64,000 nucleotides of DNA from Nocardioides cavernae (GTDB lineage: Bacteria > Actinomycetota > Actinomycetes > Propionibacteriales > Nocardioidaceae). Below, piece by piece: positions 43,202-51,918 of the stretch. The notes under the pieces are model-generated. The model saw nothing but the letters and a program-made list of their open reading frames with translations, made no database searches and was not told where the DNA came from. Each line of letters starts with the position of its first letter. The first letter of the stretch is position 1. The position numbers and the translations under genes were made by a program. The stretch covers positions 2,728,001 to 2,792,000 of the forward strand of contig NZ_JAFBCA010000001.1 in NCBI RefSeq assembly GCF_016907475.1, written 5' to 3'.

Positions 43202-44902
43202 GTGACCTCTCTCGTCGAGCTGCGCGTCCTCGAAGGCCCCAACCTCTACTTCCCGCGCGCGGCGGTGAAGCTGACGCTCGACGTCTCGACGATCACCGAG
43301 GCGAGCGAGGAGGCCGTCCTGCGGTTCGCCCGACGCATCGGCCTGCGCACGACCAGGCCGGGCGCGCCCGGCTCGGGCTTCCGGCAACGGTTCGCCCTGC
43401 GGGCCGTCGAGCGGCTGGTCCGGGCCATCGCAGCGGAGGCGGGAACACGTCGCCTCGCCGTCCGCGTACGCCCGACCAGCAACCCCGACGTGGTCATCGT
43501 GGCGTTCCCGTGGCGCAACCGCGACCGGGCGCAGGCGCTCGGCCGGGCCGTCACCCACGCTCTCGACGCCCTGCCCACGCCCGACGTCGAGGAAGCCGTC
43601 AGCGCTGCGGCGGCCGAGGTCGCGGCAGCGCCCCGAGGTGACCGGCCCGGCACCATCACGCCGACGATCCCCGTGGTGGCGGTGACCGGCACCAACGGCA
43701 AGACCACGACCAGCCGGATGATCGCGCACATCGCGCGCACCAGCGGGCTGGTCGTCGGGTGGTCGAACACCGACGGCATCTACCGCGACGGCGTGCTCGT
43801 CGAGGCCGGCGACTACTCCGGGCCCTCCGGTGCCGGCCGGGCGCTCGGGCTCGACGGCGTGCAGTTCGCGGTGACCGAGACCGCCCGCGGCGGCATCCTG
43901 CTCAAGGGCATCGGCATCAGCCGCAACGACGTGTCGGTCGTGACCAACGTGACCGCCGACCACCTCGGGCTCCAGGGCATCGACACGGTCGACCAGCTCG
44001 CCGAGGTGAAGTCCGTCGTGCCGCGGATCACCCGCAAGGACGGCTGGTCGGTGCTCAACGGCGACGACCCCCGGGTGCTGGCGATGCGCAGCGTGATCTC
44101 CGCACGGCCCTGGATCTTCAGCCGCGACCCCGACTCGCCGGCCGTGCGGGAGGTGCTCACCGACGGCGGCCGGGCCACCACCGTGATCGACGGCTGGATC
44201 ACCGTGCTGGCTCCGGGCGCCGACCCCGACCCGCTCGTCGAGCTCGCCGACGTGCCGATGACGCTGGCCGGGCTGTCCCGCTTCAACATCGAGAACGCCC
44301 TCGCCGCCGCGTCCGCCGCCCTCGCGATCGGTCTCGCGCGCGACGCCGTGGTCGCAGGACTGACGTCGTTCCTCCCCGACGCCGAGCACAACCCGGGCCG
44401 GATGAACTTCTTCTCGCTGCCCGCCGGCGACGGGCAGAGCGTGTCGGTCGTCATGGACCTCGCGCACAACGAGGCCGGGCTCGAGGCACTGCTGGAGATC
44501 ATGTCGGGCGTACGACGTCCCGGCGCCCGCCTGCTGCTCGGCCTCGGCGCCGTCGGTGACCGCACCGACGAGCTGATCGACGCGCTCGGGGAGATCGGCG
44601 CCAAGGGCAGCGACGTCGTCGCGATCGGCCACAAGGAGTGGTACCTCCGCGGCCGCACCATGGACGAGATCGACGCCCTGCTCCGCGCCGGCGCCGCCCG
44701 GGTGGGGGTCACCGACATCGACACCTACACGACCGAGGTCGCCTGCCTCGCCGCCCTGGTCGAGCGCGCCGAGCCGGGCGACGTCGTCGGCCTCATGTGC
44801 CACGCCGAGCGGCAGGAGGCGTACGCCTGGATCGCCGAGCACGGCGGCACGCCCGACAGTCCCGAGGTCCTCTCGCAGAAGGTGCGGGCGGCACACCGCT
44901 GA
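43202..44902 (+). CDS. CphA-like Mur ligase lacking the ATP-grasp domain
   Basis: 566-residue paralogue of the neighbouring cyanophycin synthetase. Residues 1-125 resemble the CphA N-terminal domain (LRVLEGPNLYFPRAAVKL against TRVYRGANVWSYDKSIHL; NRDRAQALGRAVTHAL against NVGLTAGRLAVRLVNHL). The sequence then goes, after a short linker, straight into the Mur-ligase part: VVAVTGTNGKTTTSRMIAHI at 158-177, ETARGGILLKGIG, DHLGLQGIDTVDQLAEVK and DLAHNEAGLEALL. The whole ATP-grasp half (about 270 residues in CphA) is absent. In CphA the Mur half adds arginine and the ATP-grasp half adds aspartate, so this protein should make only one kind of bond. Confidence 0.85.
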   Translation: MTSLVELRVLEGPNLYFPRAAVKLTLDVSTITEASEEAVLRFARRIGLRTTRPGAPGSGFRQRFALRAVERLVRAIAAEAGTRRLAVRVRPTSNPDVVIVAFPWRNRDRAQALGRAVTHALDALPTPDVEEAVSAAAAEVAAAPRGDRPGTITPTIPVVAVTGTNGKTTTSRMIAHIARTSGLVVGWSNTDGIYRDGVLVEAGDYSGPSGAGRALGLDGVQFAVTETARGGILLKGIGISRNDVSVVTNVTADHLGLQGIDTVDQLAEVKSVVPRITRKDGWSVLNGDDPRVLAMRSVISARPWIFSRDPDSPAVREVLTDGGRATTVIDGWITVLAPGADPDPLVELADVPMTLAGLSRFNIENALAAASAALAIGLARDAVVAGLTSFLPDAEHNPGRMNFFSLPAGDGQSVSVVMDLAHNEAGLEALLEIMSGVRRPGARLLLGLGAVGDRTDELIDALGEIGAKGSDVVAIGHKEWYLRGRTMDEIDALLRAGAARVGVTDIDTYTTEVACLAALVERAEPGDVVGLMCHAERQEAYAWIAEHGGTPDSPEVLSQKVRAAHR

Positions 44903-45004
44903 CCGGCGCGTCGTACGGCGCCACGCCGACCGGCGGTGAGGGAGACACCTCTTCGGGGTCCAGAACGTTCCTGACGCACCGCTCGACGGAAGCTCGAGCC
45001 GGGG

Positions 45005-45370
45005 TCAGGTGTCGCCCGGGTCCACCTGCTCACCGGGCGCGCCGATGTCGAGGTCGCCCTCGACGATCAGGGCCGACACGCCGCCCGCCGACCGGGTCTC
45101 GTGCAGCTCTCCCGGCTCCCAGACGGCTGCCTGGCCGGCGCCGAGCCGATGTACGACGCCCTCCGCGCCCGCCACCTCGGCCTCGCCCACGAGCACGACG
45201 AGCAGCTGGCGGCCGACGGCCGGGTGCCTCCCGATGACGCCGCCGGGTGCGAGCGCGACCGACACGAGGTGGGCGTCGGCGCTCAGGCCGAATGCGCCGA
45301 CGGAGAAGCCGCGGCTCCCGTGCGCCTCGATCGGACGGTGCGGGAGGTCCGTCAGGTCGAGGATCCTCAC
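45005..45370 (-). CDS. cupin-domain protein coupled to cphA
   Basis: 121-residue single cupin: GFSVGAFGLSADAHLVSVAL, then VIGRHPAVGRQLLVVLVGEAEV with one metal-ligand histidine, and GAGQAAVWEPGELHETRSA with another. The full cupin metal set is not obvious. The GTG overlaps the cphA stop (GTGA), so it is translated from the cphA message. Cupins bind small molecules or metals; a role in sensing or handling cyanophycin products is only an inference from position. Confidence 0.8.
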   Translation of the reverse strand: MRILDLTDLPHRPIEAHGSRGFSVGAFGLSADAHLVSVALAPGGVIGRHPAVGRQLLVVLVGEAEVAGAEGVVHRLGAGQAAVWEPGELHETRSAGGVSALIVEGDLDIGAPGEQVDPGDT

Positions 45371-48153
45371 GCGCCGCCCGTCGCCTGGTCCGCCGGAGGC
45401 GTGTAGTCGGGGTCGGCGGAGGGCGCGTCGGGGTTGGTGGTCGAGCCGGCCTGGGCGACGTCGGACCAGTTCTCCAGTTCGGCCATCACCTCGGCGTGCT
45501 TGTCGACGCACACCACGACGAGGTCGCCGCGGTTGGCGCGGCTCATCGCGTGGCGCACGGCCTCGATCTCCTCCAGCACGAGCTCGACCTGCTTGCAGCG
45601 TGCGCCCTCGTCCATCGCGGCACGTACGCCGTCCAGGACGAGCTGGGCGGTCGCTCCACGCTCGCGGCCGCGGAGCGCCACGTCCTCGCGGACGATGCAC
45701 ACGTCGAAGTGCTGGGCCGCGATCTGGCCGAGCTCGCGCATGTCCTGGTCGCGGCGGTCGCCGGCCGTGGCGATGATGCCGATCCGTGAGGGCCGGGCCA
45801 GGTCGTGCGACGACTCGAGCGACTCGCCGACGCGGTCCACGAAGTCGCCGAGCATCTTCATGCCGGGCGCGTTGTGGCAGTAGTCGACGATCACGTTGAC
45901 GCCGTTGACCTCGACCTCGTTGAGGCGGCCGGGGGAGAGGTAGTAGCTGGTCGAGAAGGTCCGCAGGCCTTGCCGGATGTCGTGCAGCGGGGCCCCGGCG
46001 GCGAAGGCGGCGGCGGCTGCGGCGAGGGCGTTCTGGACGTTCATCCGGGCTCGGCCGCTGAAGGTCGAGGGCAGGAGGTGGGTCCAGGCCAGCTGCATCT
46101 CGCGGCGGCCGTGCATGACCACCATCATCTCGCCGCGGTCGCTGGGGTTGAGCACGATCGCCTTGCCGCCCCGGCGGCAGTGCGCGTCGATCATGTCGCG
46201 GACCTCGCTGCCCGGCTCCTCCATCGAGAACCACACGACCTGGCCCGAGCACTTGCGGCGCATCTCGCGCACCAGCGGGTCGTCGGCGTTGAGCACGGCG
46301 TGGCCGTCGCGCGGCACCGCCTCGACGATCACGGCCTTCACGTCGGCGAGCTGCTCGACGGTGTCGATGCCGCGCAGGCCGAGGTGGTCGGGCTGCACGT
46401 TGAGGACGACGGCGACGTCGTTGCGCTCGTAGCCCAGGCCCTCGCGCAGGATGCCGCCGCGGGCGACCTCGAAGACCGCGAAGTCGACGCGCGGGTTCTG
46501 CAGGACCATCCGCGCCGAGCGGGGACCGGAAGCGTCCGCGCGGATGAGCAGCCGCTCGTCGATGACCACGCCGTCGGTCGACGTCATGCCGACCTTGCGG
46601 CCCATGCCCTTGAAGATGTGGCTGATCATCCGGCTCGTGGTCGTCTTGCCGTTGGTGCCCGTCACCGCCACGATCGGGATCCGGGACGTGGCGCCCGGCG
46701 GGAAGAGCATGTCGACCACGGGCTTGGCGATGAACTGCGGCTCGCCGATCGTCGGGTGGGTGTGCATCCGGAACCCCGGGGCCGCGTTGACCTCGCAGAT
46801 CGCGCCGCCGGCCTCCCGGACCGGCTCGGTGATGTCGGGGCAGATGAAGTCGATGCCGGCGATGTCGAGGCCGACCATCCGGGCGGCCTCCTCGGCGATC
46901 TCGACGTTCTCCGGGTGGGCCTCGAAGGTGCGGTCGATGGAGATGCCGCCGGTGGACATGTTGCCGGTGAGCGCGAGCTTGACCATCTCGCCCTCGGCGG
47001 GCACCGACTCCAGGGTGTGCCCCTGGTCGGCGAGCACCTCGACCGCCGCCTCGTCGATCTTGATGCGCGTCAGCACCTTCTCGTGGCCCACCCCGCGGCG
47101 CGGGTCGGCGTTGGTGAGGTCGACCAGCGCCTCCACCGTCGACGTGCCGTCGCCGGTCACGGACGCGGGCACGCGCTCGGCGATCGCGACCATCCGGCCG
47201 TCGATGATCAGGCAGCGGTAGTCCTTGCCCGTCACGAACGACTCGACGATGACGTTGCCGCGGCGCGACTGGTCGTGCGCGATCGGGAACGCCGCGCGTA
47301 CGTCGGCGTCTTCCTGCAGGTCGAGGCACACCCCGCGCCCGTGGTTGCCGTCGAGCGGCTTGAGCACGACCGGGTAGCCGATGCGGCGGGCTGCGGCGAC
47401 CGCGCCCTCCTCGGTGCGGACCGACTCCTGCTTGGGCACCGGCAGGCCGGCGGCGCCGAGCAGCTTGGTCGTCAGGTCCTTGTCGGACGCGATGTCGACG
47501 GCGATCGACGACGTCTCCGAGGTCATCGTGGCGCGGATCCGCTTGGCGTGGACGCCCTGGCCGAGCTGGACGAGGGAGTACTGGTTGAGCCGGATCCACG
47601 GGATGTCGCGCGACACCGCTTCGTCGACGATCGCCTGCGTCGAGGGACCGAACGCCGTGCGCTCGGCACGACGGATGAAGTCGTCGCGCTCGGTCTCCCA
47701 GTCGAAGTCGGGGTCGCCCTCGACGAGGTGGTTGACCAGCCGGACGGCGAGGCGGCCGGCGGTGAGGCCGACGTTCTCCTCGATGTAGCCGTAGATGATG
47801 TTGTAGCGACCCGGCTGCCCCTTGACCTGCCGGGTCTTGCCGCGGCGGATGTCGTGGCCGACGAGCTGCTGGAGGGCCAGCGCGGCGTGCTCGGCGACGT
47901 GGCCCAGCCAGGTGCCCTCGTTGAGGCGCTCGAGGAAGCCGCCGCGGCGCCCGCGCGAGCACGAGTGCTCGCGCAGGCCGGGCAGCATCGCGACCAGGTC
48001 GTCGGTGAACCCGGGGATGGTGTTGGTGGGGAACTGCTCGAGCGAGCCCAGGTCGACCACGAGGTGGATCGACTTGTCGTAGGACCAGACGTTGGCGCCG
48101 CGGTAGACGCGGGTCTCGACGATCTCCAGGTCCGGCGTGGGTCGCTCACTCAT
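45367..48153 (-). CDS. cphA: cyanophycin synthetase
   Basis: Makes multi-L-arginyl-poly-L-aspartate from Asp and Arg with ATP. The 928-residue protein has all three parts: an N-terminal domain (1-160, with GRRGGFLERLNEGTWLGHVAEH), the ATP-grasp domain (about 220-470, VVLKPLDGNHGRGV at 262-275 and CEVNAAPGFRMH at 453-464), and the Mur-ligase-like domain (from 492, VTGTNGKTTTSRMISHIF at 497-514). DYCHNAPGMK lies near 790. The ATG at 48153 overlaps the cphB stop. A low-complexity tail rich in Pro, Asp and Ala ends the protein. Confidence 0.95.
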   Translation of the reverse strand: MSERPTPDLEIVETRVYRGANVWSYDKSIHLVVDLGSLEQFPTNTIPGFTDDLVAMLPGLREHSCSRGRRGGFLERLNEGTWLGHVAEHAALALQQLVGHDIRRGKTRQVKGQPGRYNIIYGYIEENVGLTAGRLAVRLVNHLVEGDPDFDWETERDDFIRRAERTAFGPSTQAIVDEAVSRDIPWIRLNQYSLVQLGQGVHAKRIRATMTSETSSIAVDIASDKDLTTKLLGAAGLPVPKQESVRTEEGAVAAARRIGYPVVLKPLDGNHGRGVCLDLQEDADVRAAFPIAHDQSRRGNVIVESFVTGKDYRCLIIDGRMVAIAERVPASVTGDGTSTVEALVDLTNADPRRGVGHEKVLTRIKIDEAAVEVLADQGHTLESVPAEGEMVKLALTGNMSTGGISIDRTFEAHPENVEIAEEAARMVGLDIAGIDFICPDITEPVREAGGAICEVNAAPGFRMHTHPTIGEPQFIAKPVVDMLFPPGATSRIPIVAVTGTNGKTTTSRMISHIFKGMGRKVGMTSTDGVVIDERLLIRADASGPRSARMVLQNPRVDFAVFEVARGGILREGLGYERNDVAVVLNVQPDHLGLRGIDTVEQLADVKAVIVEAVPRDGHAVLNADDPLVREMRRKCSGQVVWFSMEEPGSEVRDMIDAHCRRGGKAIVLNPSDRGEMMVVMHGRREMQLAWTHLLPSTFSGRARMNVQNALAAAAAAFAAGAPLHDIRQGLRTFSTSYYLSPGRLNEVEVNGVNVIVDYCHNAPGMKMLGDFVDRVGESLESSHDLARPSRIGIIATAGDRRDQDMRELGQIAAQHFDVCIVREDVALRGRERGATAQLVLDGVRAAMDEGARCKQVELVLEEIEAVRHAMSRANRGDLVVVCVDKHAEVMAELENWSDVAQAGSTTNPDAPSADPDYTPPADQATGGA

Positions 48154-49130
48154 GCATCTACTCCTTGGTCGGAGGTGGGGGTCTGGGGGGCCGAGCCGCG
48201 GCGCAGCTTGAGGCGTCGGCGGATCGCGGCGGGGGTCGCGTCGGCAGCGGCGATGTCGCGGGCCAGCTGACGCAGGTCGCGGCCGGCCTCGGCGAGCTCG
48301 TCGGCATCCTCGGGTTGGATGGACGGCTCCTGCGGCAGGAGCTCGCGGGTGGTCAGGTCGAACACGGTGCCGGCCGGCAGCGTGTGGAACACGACCCCGC
48401 TGGCGAGCAGGGGCGAGGACCGGGTGGCCTCGTAGGCGTTGGAGACCATGCGCGACCCGTCGAAGATCGTCACCGCGCCCTTGCCCAGGACTCGCATGAC
48501 CTTGTCGCCGTCGACGTCCTCGACCAGGCCGCAGGTGTCCTCGTCGACGCCGATGCCGAGCAGCTGGGGGCTCTGGGCCACGATCATCAGCAGCCGACCG
48601 TAGCGGTTGCGCTGGTCGAAGTGCTGGTCGATGACGGCCATGTCGACGAGGCCGAGGCCGGCCGCCACCTGCGTCATCCGCTGCTTGGGCGTGGCCCCGC
48701 CGACGCCGAAGGCGACCATGTGCGAGGACTGGATGCTCGCGCCCGCCGAGGTGCCGGCGACGACCGCTCCGCGCTCGTGGGCTCTCAGGATCGCCTCGCC
48801 TACCGGCGTGCCGCACACGATGGAGGACAGCTTGAGCTGGTTGCCGCCGGTCATGAAGATCCCGGTGGCCTCGTCGAGCGTCTTCACCAGGACCGGGTCG
48901 TGCGCCTGGTCGCGCGACTCCGGACGTACGGCGTCCACGCTGGCCGCGCCGAACTTCGTGAAGAGCGCGTCGTAGACGTCCACCACCTCGCGTCCGAGCG
49001 AGGAGGCGGTCGGGATGACGGCGATCCGGGCGTCCTTGCCGCCGCTCAGCGTGACGAAGTGCTTGAGGATGGTGGGCTTGCGCACCTTGTCCTCGGCGCC
49101 CCCGATGATCATGAGTGGTCCTCTGGGCAT
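48150..49130 (-). CDS. cphB: cyanophycinase
   Basis: Serine-type exopeptidase releasing beta-Asp-Arg dipeptides from cyanophycin. In the 326-residue protein the nucleophile is Ser128 in VVAGTSAGASIQSSHM; other family segments are MIIGGAEDK near the start, FMTGGNQLKLSSIV near 92-105, and DQHFDQRNRYGRLLM near 168-182. The ATG at 49130 lies seven bases after minus-strand TAGCCT and starts the cphB-cphA-cupin operon. Making degradation and synthesis enzymes from one message suggests a storage cycle controlled at the enzyme level. Confidence 0.94.
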   Translation of the reverse strand: MPRGPLMIIGGAEDKVRKPTILKHFVTLSGGKDARIAVIPTASSLGREVVDVYDALFTKFGAASVDAVRPESRDQAHDPVLVKTLDEATGIFMTGGNQLKLSSIVCGTPVGEAILRAHERGAVVAGTSAGASIQSSHMVAFGVGGATPKQRMTQVAAGLGLVDMAVIDQHFDQRNRYGRLLMIVAQSPQLLGIGVDEDTCGLVEDVDGDKVMRVLGKGAVTIFDGSRMVSNAYEATRSSPLLASGVVFHTLPAGTVFDLTTRELLPQEPSIQPEDADELAEAGRDLRQLARDIAAADATPAAIRRRLKLRRGSAPQTPTSDQGVDA

Positions 49131-49137
49131 GACAGGC

Positions 49138-49143
49138 AGGCTA
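49138..49143 (-). promoter_or_regulatory. -10 hexamer TAGCCT for the cyanophycin operon
   Basis: Minus-strand TAGCCT ends seven bases before the ATG at 49130. The divergent sixA gene starts 33 bp away. Confidence 0.5.
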
Positions 49144-49163
49144 GCGGCTGGAAGGGTGAGGGA

Positions 49164-49709
49164 ATGCAGGAGTCTGTGGGGAAGACGTCGGACGCGGGTT
49201 CGCGCCGACTGGTCGTCATGCGTCACGCCAAGGCCGAGCACAGTGCGAGCACCGATCACGTGCGTGCGCTGGCCGAGCGTGGGATGGGCGACGCGGAGGC
49301 GGTCGGCCGCTGGATGCGCGACCACGGCGTCGAGCCCGATGCCGCGCTGGTCTCCGACGCGCTCCGCACGCAGCAGACGTGGCAGCAGGTCGCCGCCGGC
49401 GCCGGGTGGGACGAGGGCATCGTCGTCTTCTCCGAGGCCCTCTACGCCGCCGGCACCGACTCGGCCTTCGACCTGCTGCGCGAGGTCGCCGGCGACATAC
49501 GGACCCTGGTCGTCATCGGCCACAACCCGACCATGGGATCGCTGGCCGAGCTCGTCGACGACGGCGAGGGCGACAGCGAGGCGACGACCGCCATGCTGAC
49601 GCGCGGCTTCCCGACGTCGGCCGTCGCGGTCTTCACCGTCGAGGGGCGCTGGGCCGACCTCGGTCCCGGCACGGCGCGGCTCGACGCCTTCCACGTCGGG
49701 GCTGCGTGA
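49164..49709 (+). CDS. SixA-type histidine phosphatase
   Basis: 181-residue phosphoglycerate-mutase-like phosphatase. The catalytic motif is LVVMRHAKAEHS at 16-27 (His21), with later VSDALRTQQTW and VVIGHNPTMG holding the second histidine (His120). Proteins of this size and pattern are called phosphohistidine phosphatase SixA; the true substrate could also be a small phosphorylated molecule. GAAGGGTGAGGGA precedes the ATG. The stop overlaps the methyltransferase GTG. Confidence 0.88.
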   Translation: MQESVGKTSDAGSRRLVVMRHAKAEHSASTDHVRALAERGMGDAEAVGRWMRDHGVEPDAALVSDALRTQQTWQQVAAGAGWDEGIVVFSEALYAAGTDSAFDLLREVAGDIRTLVVIGHNPTMGSLAELVDDGEGDSEATTAMLTRGFPTSAVAVFTVEGRWADLGPGTARLDAFHVGAA

Positions 49710-50494
49710 GCGATCCGCACGTCGTGGCGCGGCTTCGCGCTGCCGGCTGCGTGTGGGCCGAGGACGAGGCGGCGCTGCTCGTCGCGGCTGCCGTGTCGCC
49801 CGACGAGCTCGAGAGCCTCGTCGTACGTCGTGTCGCCGGCGAGCCCCTCGAGACGGTGCTCGGCTGGGTGGAGTTCCTGGGCCGGCGGCTGCTGGTCGCG
49901 CCCGGCGTCTTCGTGCCCCGACGCCGCACCGAGCTCCTGGCGAGGAGGGCCCTCGAACACACCCGTGCCGTCCCGGCGGGCCACGGACGGCCCGTCGTGG
50001 TCGAGATGTGCTGCGGCGTGGCGCCGGTGGCCGCGAGCCTCGAGGGCGCGCACGCCGAGGTGCACGCGTCCGACGTGAGCGCGACGGCCCTCGGCTGCGC
50101 GCGGTCCAACGCGCCGTCCGCGGCGCTCCACCTCGGTGACCTGTACGACGCGCTGCCGACCGGCCTCGTCGGCCGCGTCGACGTCCTGGCCGCCAACGCG
50201 CCCTACGTCCCCAGTGACCGGGTGGCCGACATGCCGCCGGAGGCCCGCGACCACGAGCCGCTGGTGGCGCTCGACGGCGGCGCCGACGGCGTCGACCTGC
50301 ACCGGCGGCTCGCGGCGGACGCCGCCCGCTGGCTGGCGCCCGGGGGAGTGCTGCTCATCGAGACCAGCCCCGGACAGGCGGGACTCACGACCGGCGCGAT
50401 GGAGGCGGCCGGGCTCGCGACGTGGGTCGGGACCGACGACGAGGTCGGCGGGTGCGTCGCGGTCGGCGTACGCCCCGACGGCGTCAGCCGATGA
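49706..50494 (+). CDS. PrmC-related protein N5-glutamine methyltransferase
   Basis: 262-residue SAM-dependent methyltransferase related to PrmC/HemK. SAM-binding VVVEMCCGVAPVAASLE is near 91-107. The substrate-clamp motif reads ANAPYVPSD near 157, with Ala replacing the first Pro of the usual NPPY. An N-terminal helical domain contains PGVFVPRRRTELLARRAL. Homologues are annotated as methyltransferases of unknown protein substrate. GTG start coupled to sixA; last 11 bases overlap serB on the other strand. Confidence 0.82.
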   Translation: MSDPHVVARLRAAGCVWAEDEAALLVAAAVSPDELESLVVRRVAGEPLETVLGWVEFLGRRLLVAPGVFVPRRRTELLARRALEHTRAVPAGHGRPVVVEMCCGVAPVAASLEGAHAEVHASDVSATALGCARSNAPSAALHLGDLYDALPTGLVGRVDVLAANAPYVPSDRVADMPPEARDHEPLVALDGGADGVDLHRRLAADAARWLAPGGVLLIETSPGQAGLTTGAMEAAGLATWVGTDDEVGGCVAVGVRPDGVSR

Positions 50495-51701
50495 GCGGCG
50501 GCGCGGGCGTCGTGATGCCCACCGCCGCGTCGGCCTCCTCGATCTGCTCGCGCGAGATGCCGAGCAGGTAGAGGATCGCGTCGAGGTAGGGGACGTTGAC
50601 GGCGGTGTCGGCGGCGTCGCGGACCATCGGCTTGGCGTTGTAGGCGATGCCGAGCCCGGCGGCGTTGAGCATGTCGAGGTCGTTGGCGCCGTCACCGATG
50701 GCGATCACGGCGTCGAGGGGTACGCCGACCTCGCCGGCGAACTCGCGCAGGGCCGCCGCCTTGCCCGCCCGGTCGACGACCTCGCCGACGATGCGACCGG
50801 TGAGGCGGCCGTCGACGACCTCGAGCTCGTTGGCGCGCGCGAAGTGGATGCCGAGGTCGGCGGCGAGGCGGTCGGTGATCTGGGTGAAGCCACCGGAGAC
50901 GATCGCGAAGCGGTAGCCGAGGCGGCGCAGCGTGCGCACCATCGTGCGGGCTCCGGGCGCGAGCACGATCGACTCGTAGACCTCGTCGAGGGCGGACTCC
51001 GGGACGCCCTCGAGCAGCGCGACCCGCTCGCGCAGGGACGCCTCGAAGTCGAGCTCGCCGCGCATCGCCGCCTCGGTCACGCGGGCGACCTCGACCTCCT
51101 GGCCGGCGTGGGCGGCGAGCATCTCGATGACCTCGCCCTGGATGAGGGTCGAGTCGACGTCCATCACGATCAGCCGGATGCCGCGACGGTGGAGGGAGTC
51201 GCGCTGGACGGCGAGGTCGATGCCCTGCTTGACGGCCTCGACCGAGAGGAGCGGTCGGAGGGTCTCGGCCGGCGCGCCGGAGACGTGCAGCTCGATGGCG
51301 GTGACGGGGTAGCGCGCCATCCGCTCGATCTTGTCGATGTTGGCGCCCGAGTCGGCGATCCGGCCCGCGATCGCGGACATCGCCGAGGCCTTGAGCGGGT
51401 TGCCGATGATCGTGATGTGCGAGCGCTCGCCGCGCCGACTGCGGTTGTCGCCCGCACCGCGGTCCACCTCGACGCTCATGTCGAGGTCGGCGGCGGTGCG
51501 CTCGATGGTGTCGCGCAGCTTCTTCCAGTCCCGGGGCGCGGTGACGAGGATGCCGAGCACCAGCCGCCGTCGGAGCACGATCTGCTCGATGTCGATGACC
51601 TCGACGCCGGCTGCGGCGAGCGCGGCGAAGATCGCTGAGGTGACGCCAGGCCGGTCCTTGCCCGTGAGGGTGACCAGGAGGGTCTTCGGCTCGTCTTCCA
51701 T
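50484..51701 (-). CDS. serB: phosphoserine phosphatase with tandem ACT domains
   Basis: Final step of serine synthesis. The 405-residue protein has two ACT-like regulatory domains (about 5-80 and 95-170, the latter with HITIIGNPLKASAM) and a HAD phosphatase domain (about 175-395). Motif I is VMDVDSTLIQGEVIEM with nucleophile Asp181 and acid Asp183; motif II is VSGGF; motif IV is AIGDGANDLDMLNAAG. The ATG at 51701 is preferred: homologues begin here and TAGCCT lies 10 bases upstream. Serine feedback through the ACT domains is likely, as in mycobacteria. Confidence 0.95.
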   Translation of the reverse strand: MEDEPKTLLVTLTGKDRPGVTSAIFAALAAAGVEVIDIEQIVLRRRLVLGILVTAPRDWKKLRDTIERTAADLDMSVEVDRGAGDNRSRRGERSHITIIGNPLKASAMSAIAGRIADSGANIDKIERMARYPVTAIELHVSGAPAETLRPLLSVEAVKQGIDLAVQRDSLHRRGIRLIVMDVDSTLIQGEVIEMLAAHAGQEVEVARVTEAAMRGELDFEASLRERVALLEGVPESALDEVYESIVLAPGARTMVRTLRRLGYRFAIVSGGFTQITDRLAADLGIHFARANELEVVDGRLTGRIVGEVVDRAGKAAALREFAGEVGVPLDAVIAIGDGANDLDMLNAAGLGIAYNAKPMVRDAADTAVNVPYLDAILYLLGISREQIEEADAAVGITTPAPPLIG

Positions 51702-51711
51702 CGTGCGTCGA

Positions 51712-51717
51712 AGGCTA
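51712..51717 (-). promoter_or_regulatory. -10 hexamer TAGCCT for serB
   Basis: Minus-strand TAGCCT ends 10 bases before the ATG at 51701, allowing a very short leader. Confidence 0.45.
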
Positions 51718-51800
51718 GTCGCGGTGCCGCGCGGCCCGCCGCCGGGTCCGCGCATCGGGCAGTACCTCAACTTGGTGCTGGCGGGCGTCGGCCCGGTCCC

Positions 51801-51890
51801 CTACGTTGTTGCCGGAGGCGGTCCGGGCCTCTACGTTGTTGCCGGAGGCGGTCCGGGCCTCTACGTTGTTGCCGGAGGCGGTCCGGGCCT
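51801..51890 (+). repeat. three perfect 30-bp tandem repeats forming tandem promoters
   Basis: The unit begins CTACGTTGTTGCCGG and ends GGTCCGGGCCT; copies are 51801-51830, 51831-51860 and 51861-51890, all identical. TTGCCG of one unit (51809-51814, 51839-51844) and TACGTT of the next (51832-51837, 51862-51867) are separated by exactly 17 bases, the ideal promoter spacing. Each unit also has a small CCGGA/TCCGG hairpin. The array lies 28 bp before the DUF805 gene, in the 217-bp gap shared with serB. Confidence 0.8.
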
Positions 51891-51918
51891 CGGAGCCGCC
51901 CGACAACCGGGGGTTTCC

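Noticed and set aside
51801..51890. CRISPR array
   Set aside because: The three 30-bp units are contiguous with no spacers and no cas genes are present.
51775..51918. N-terminal extension of the DUF805 protein with YVVAGGGPGL repeats
   Set aside because: The frame is open, but there is no ribosome-binding site before the in-frame GTG at 51775, and the family start is the ATG at 51919.
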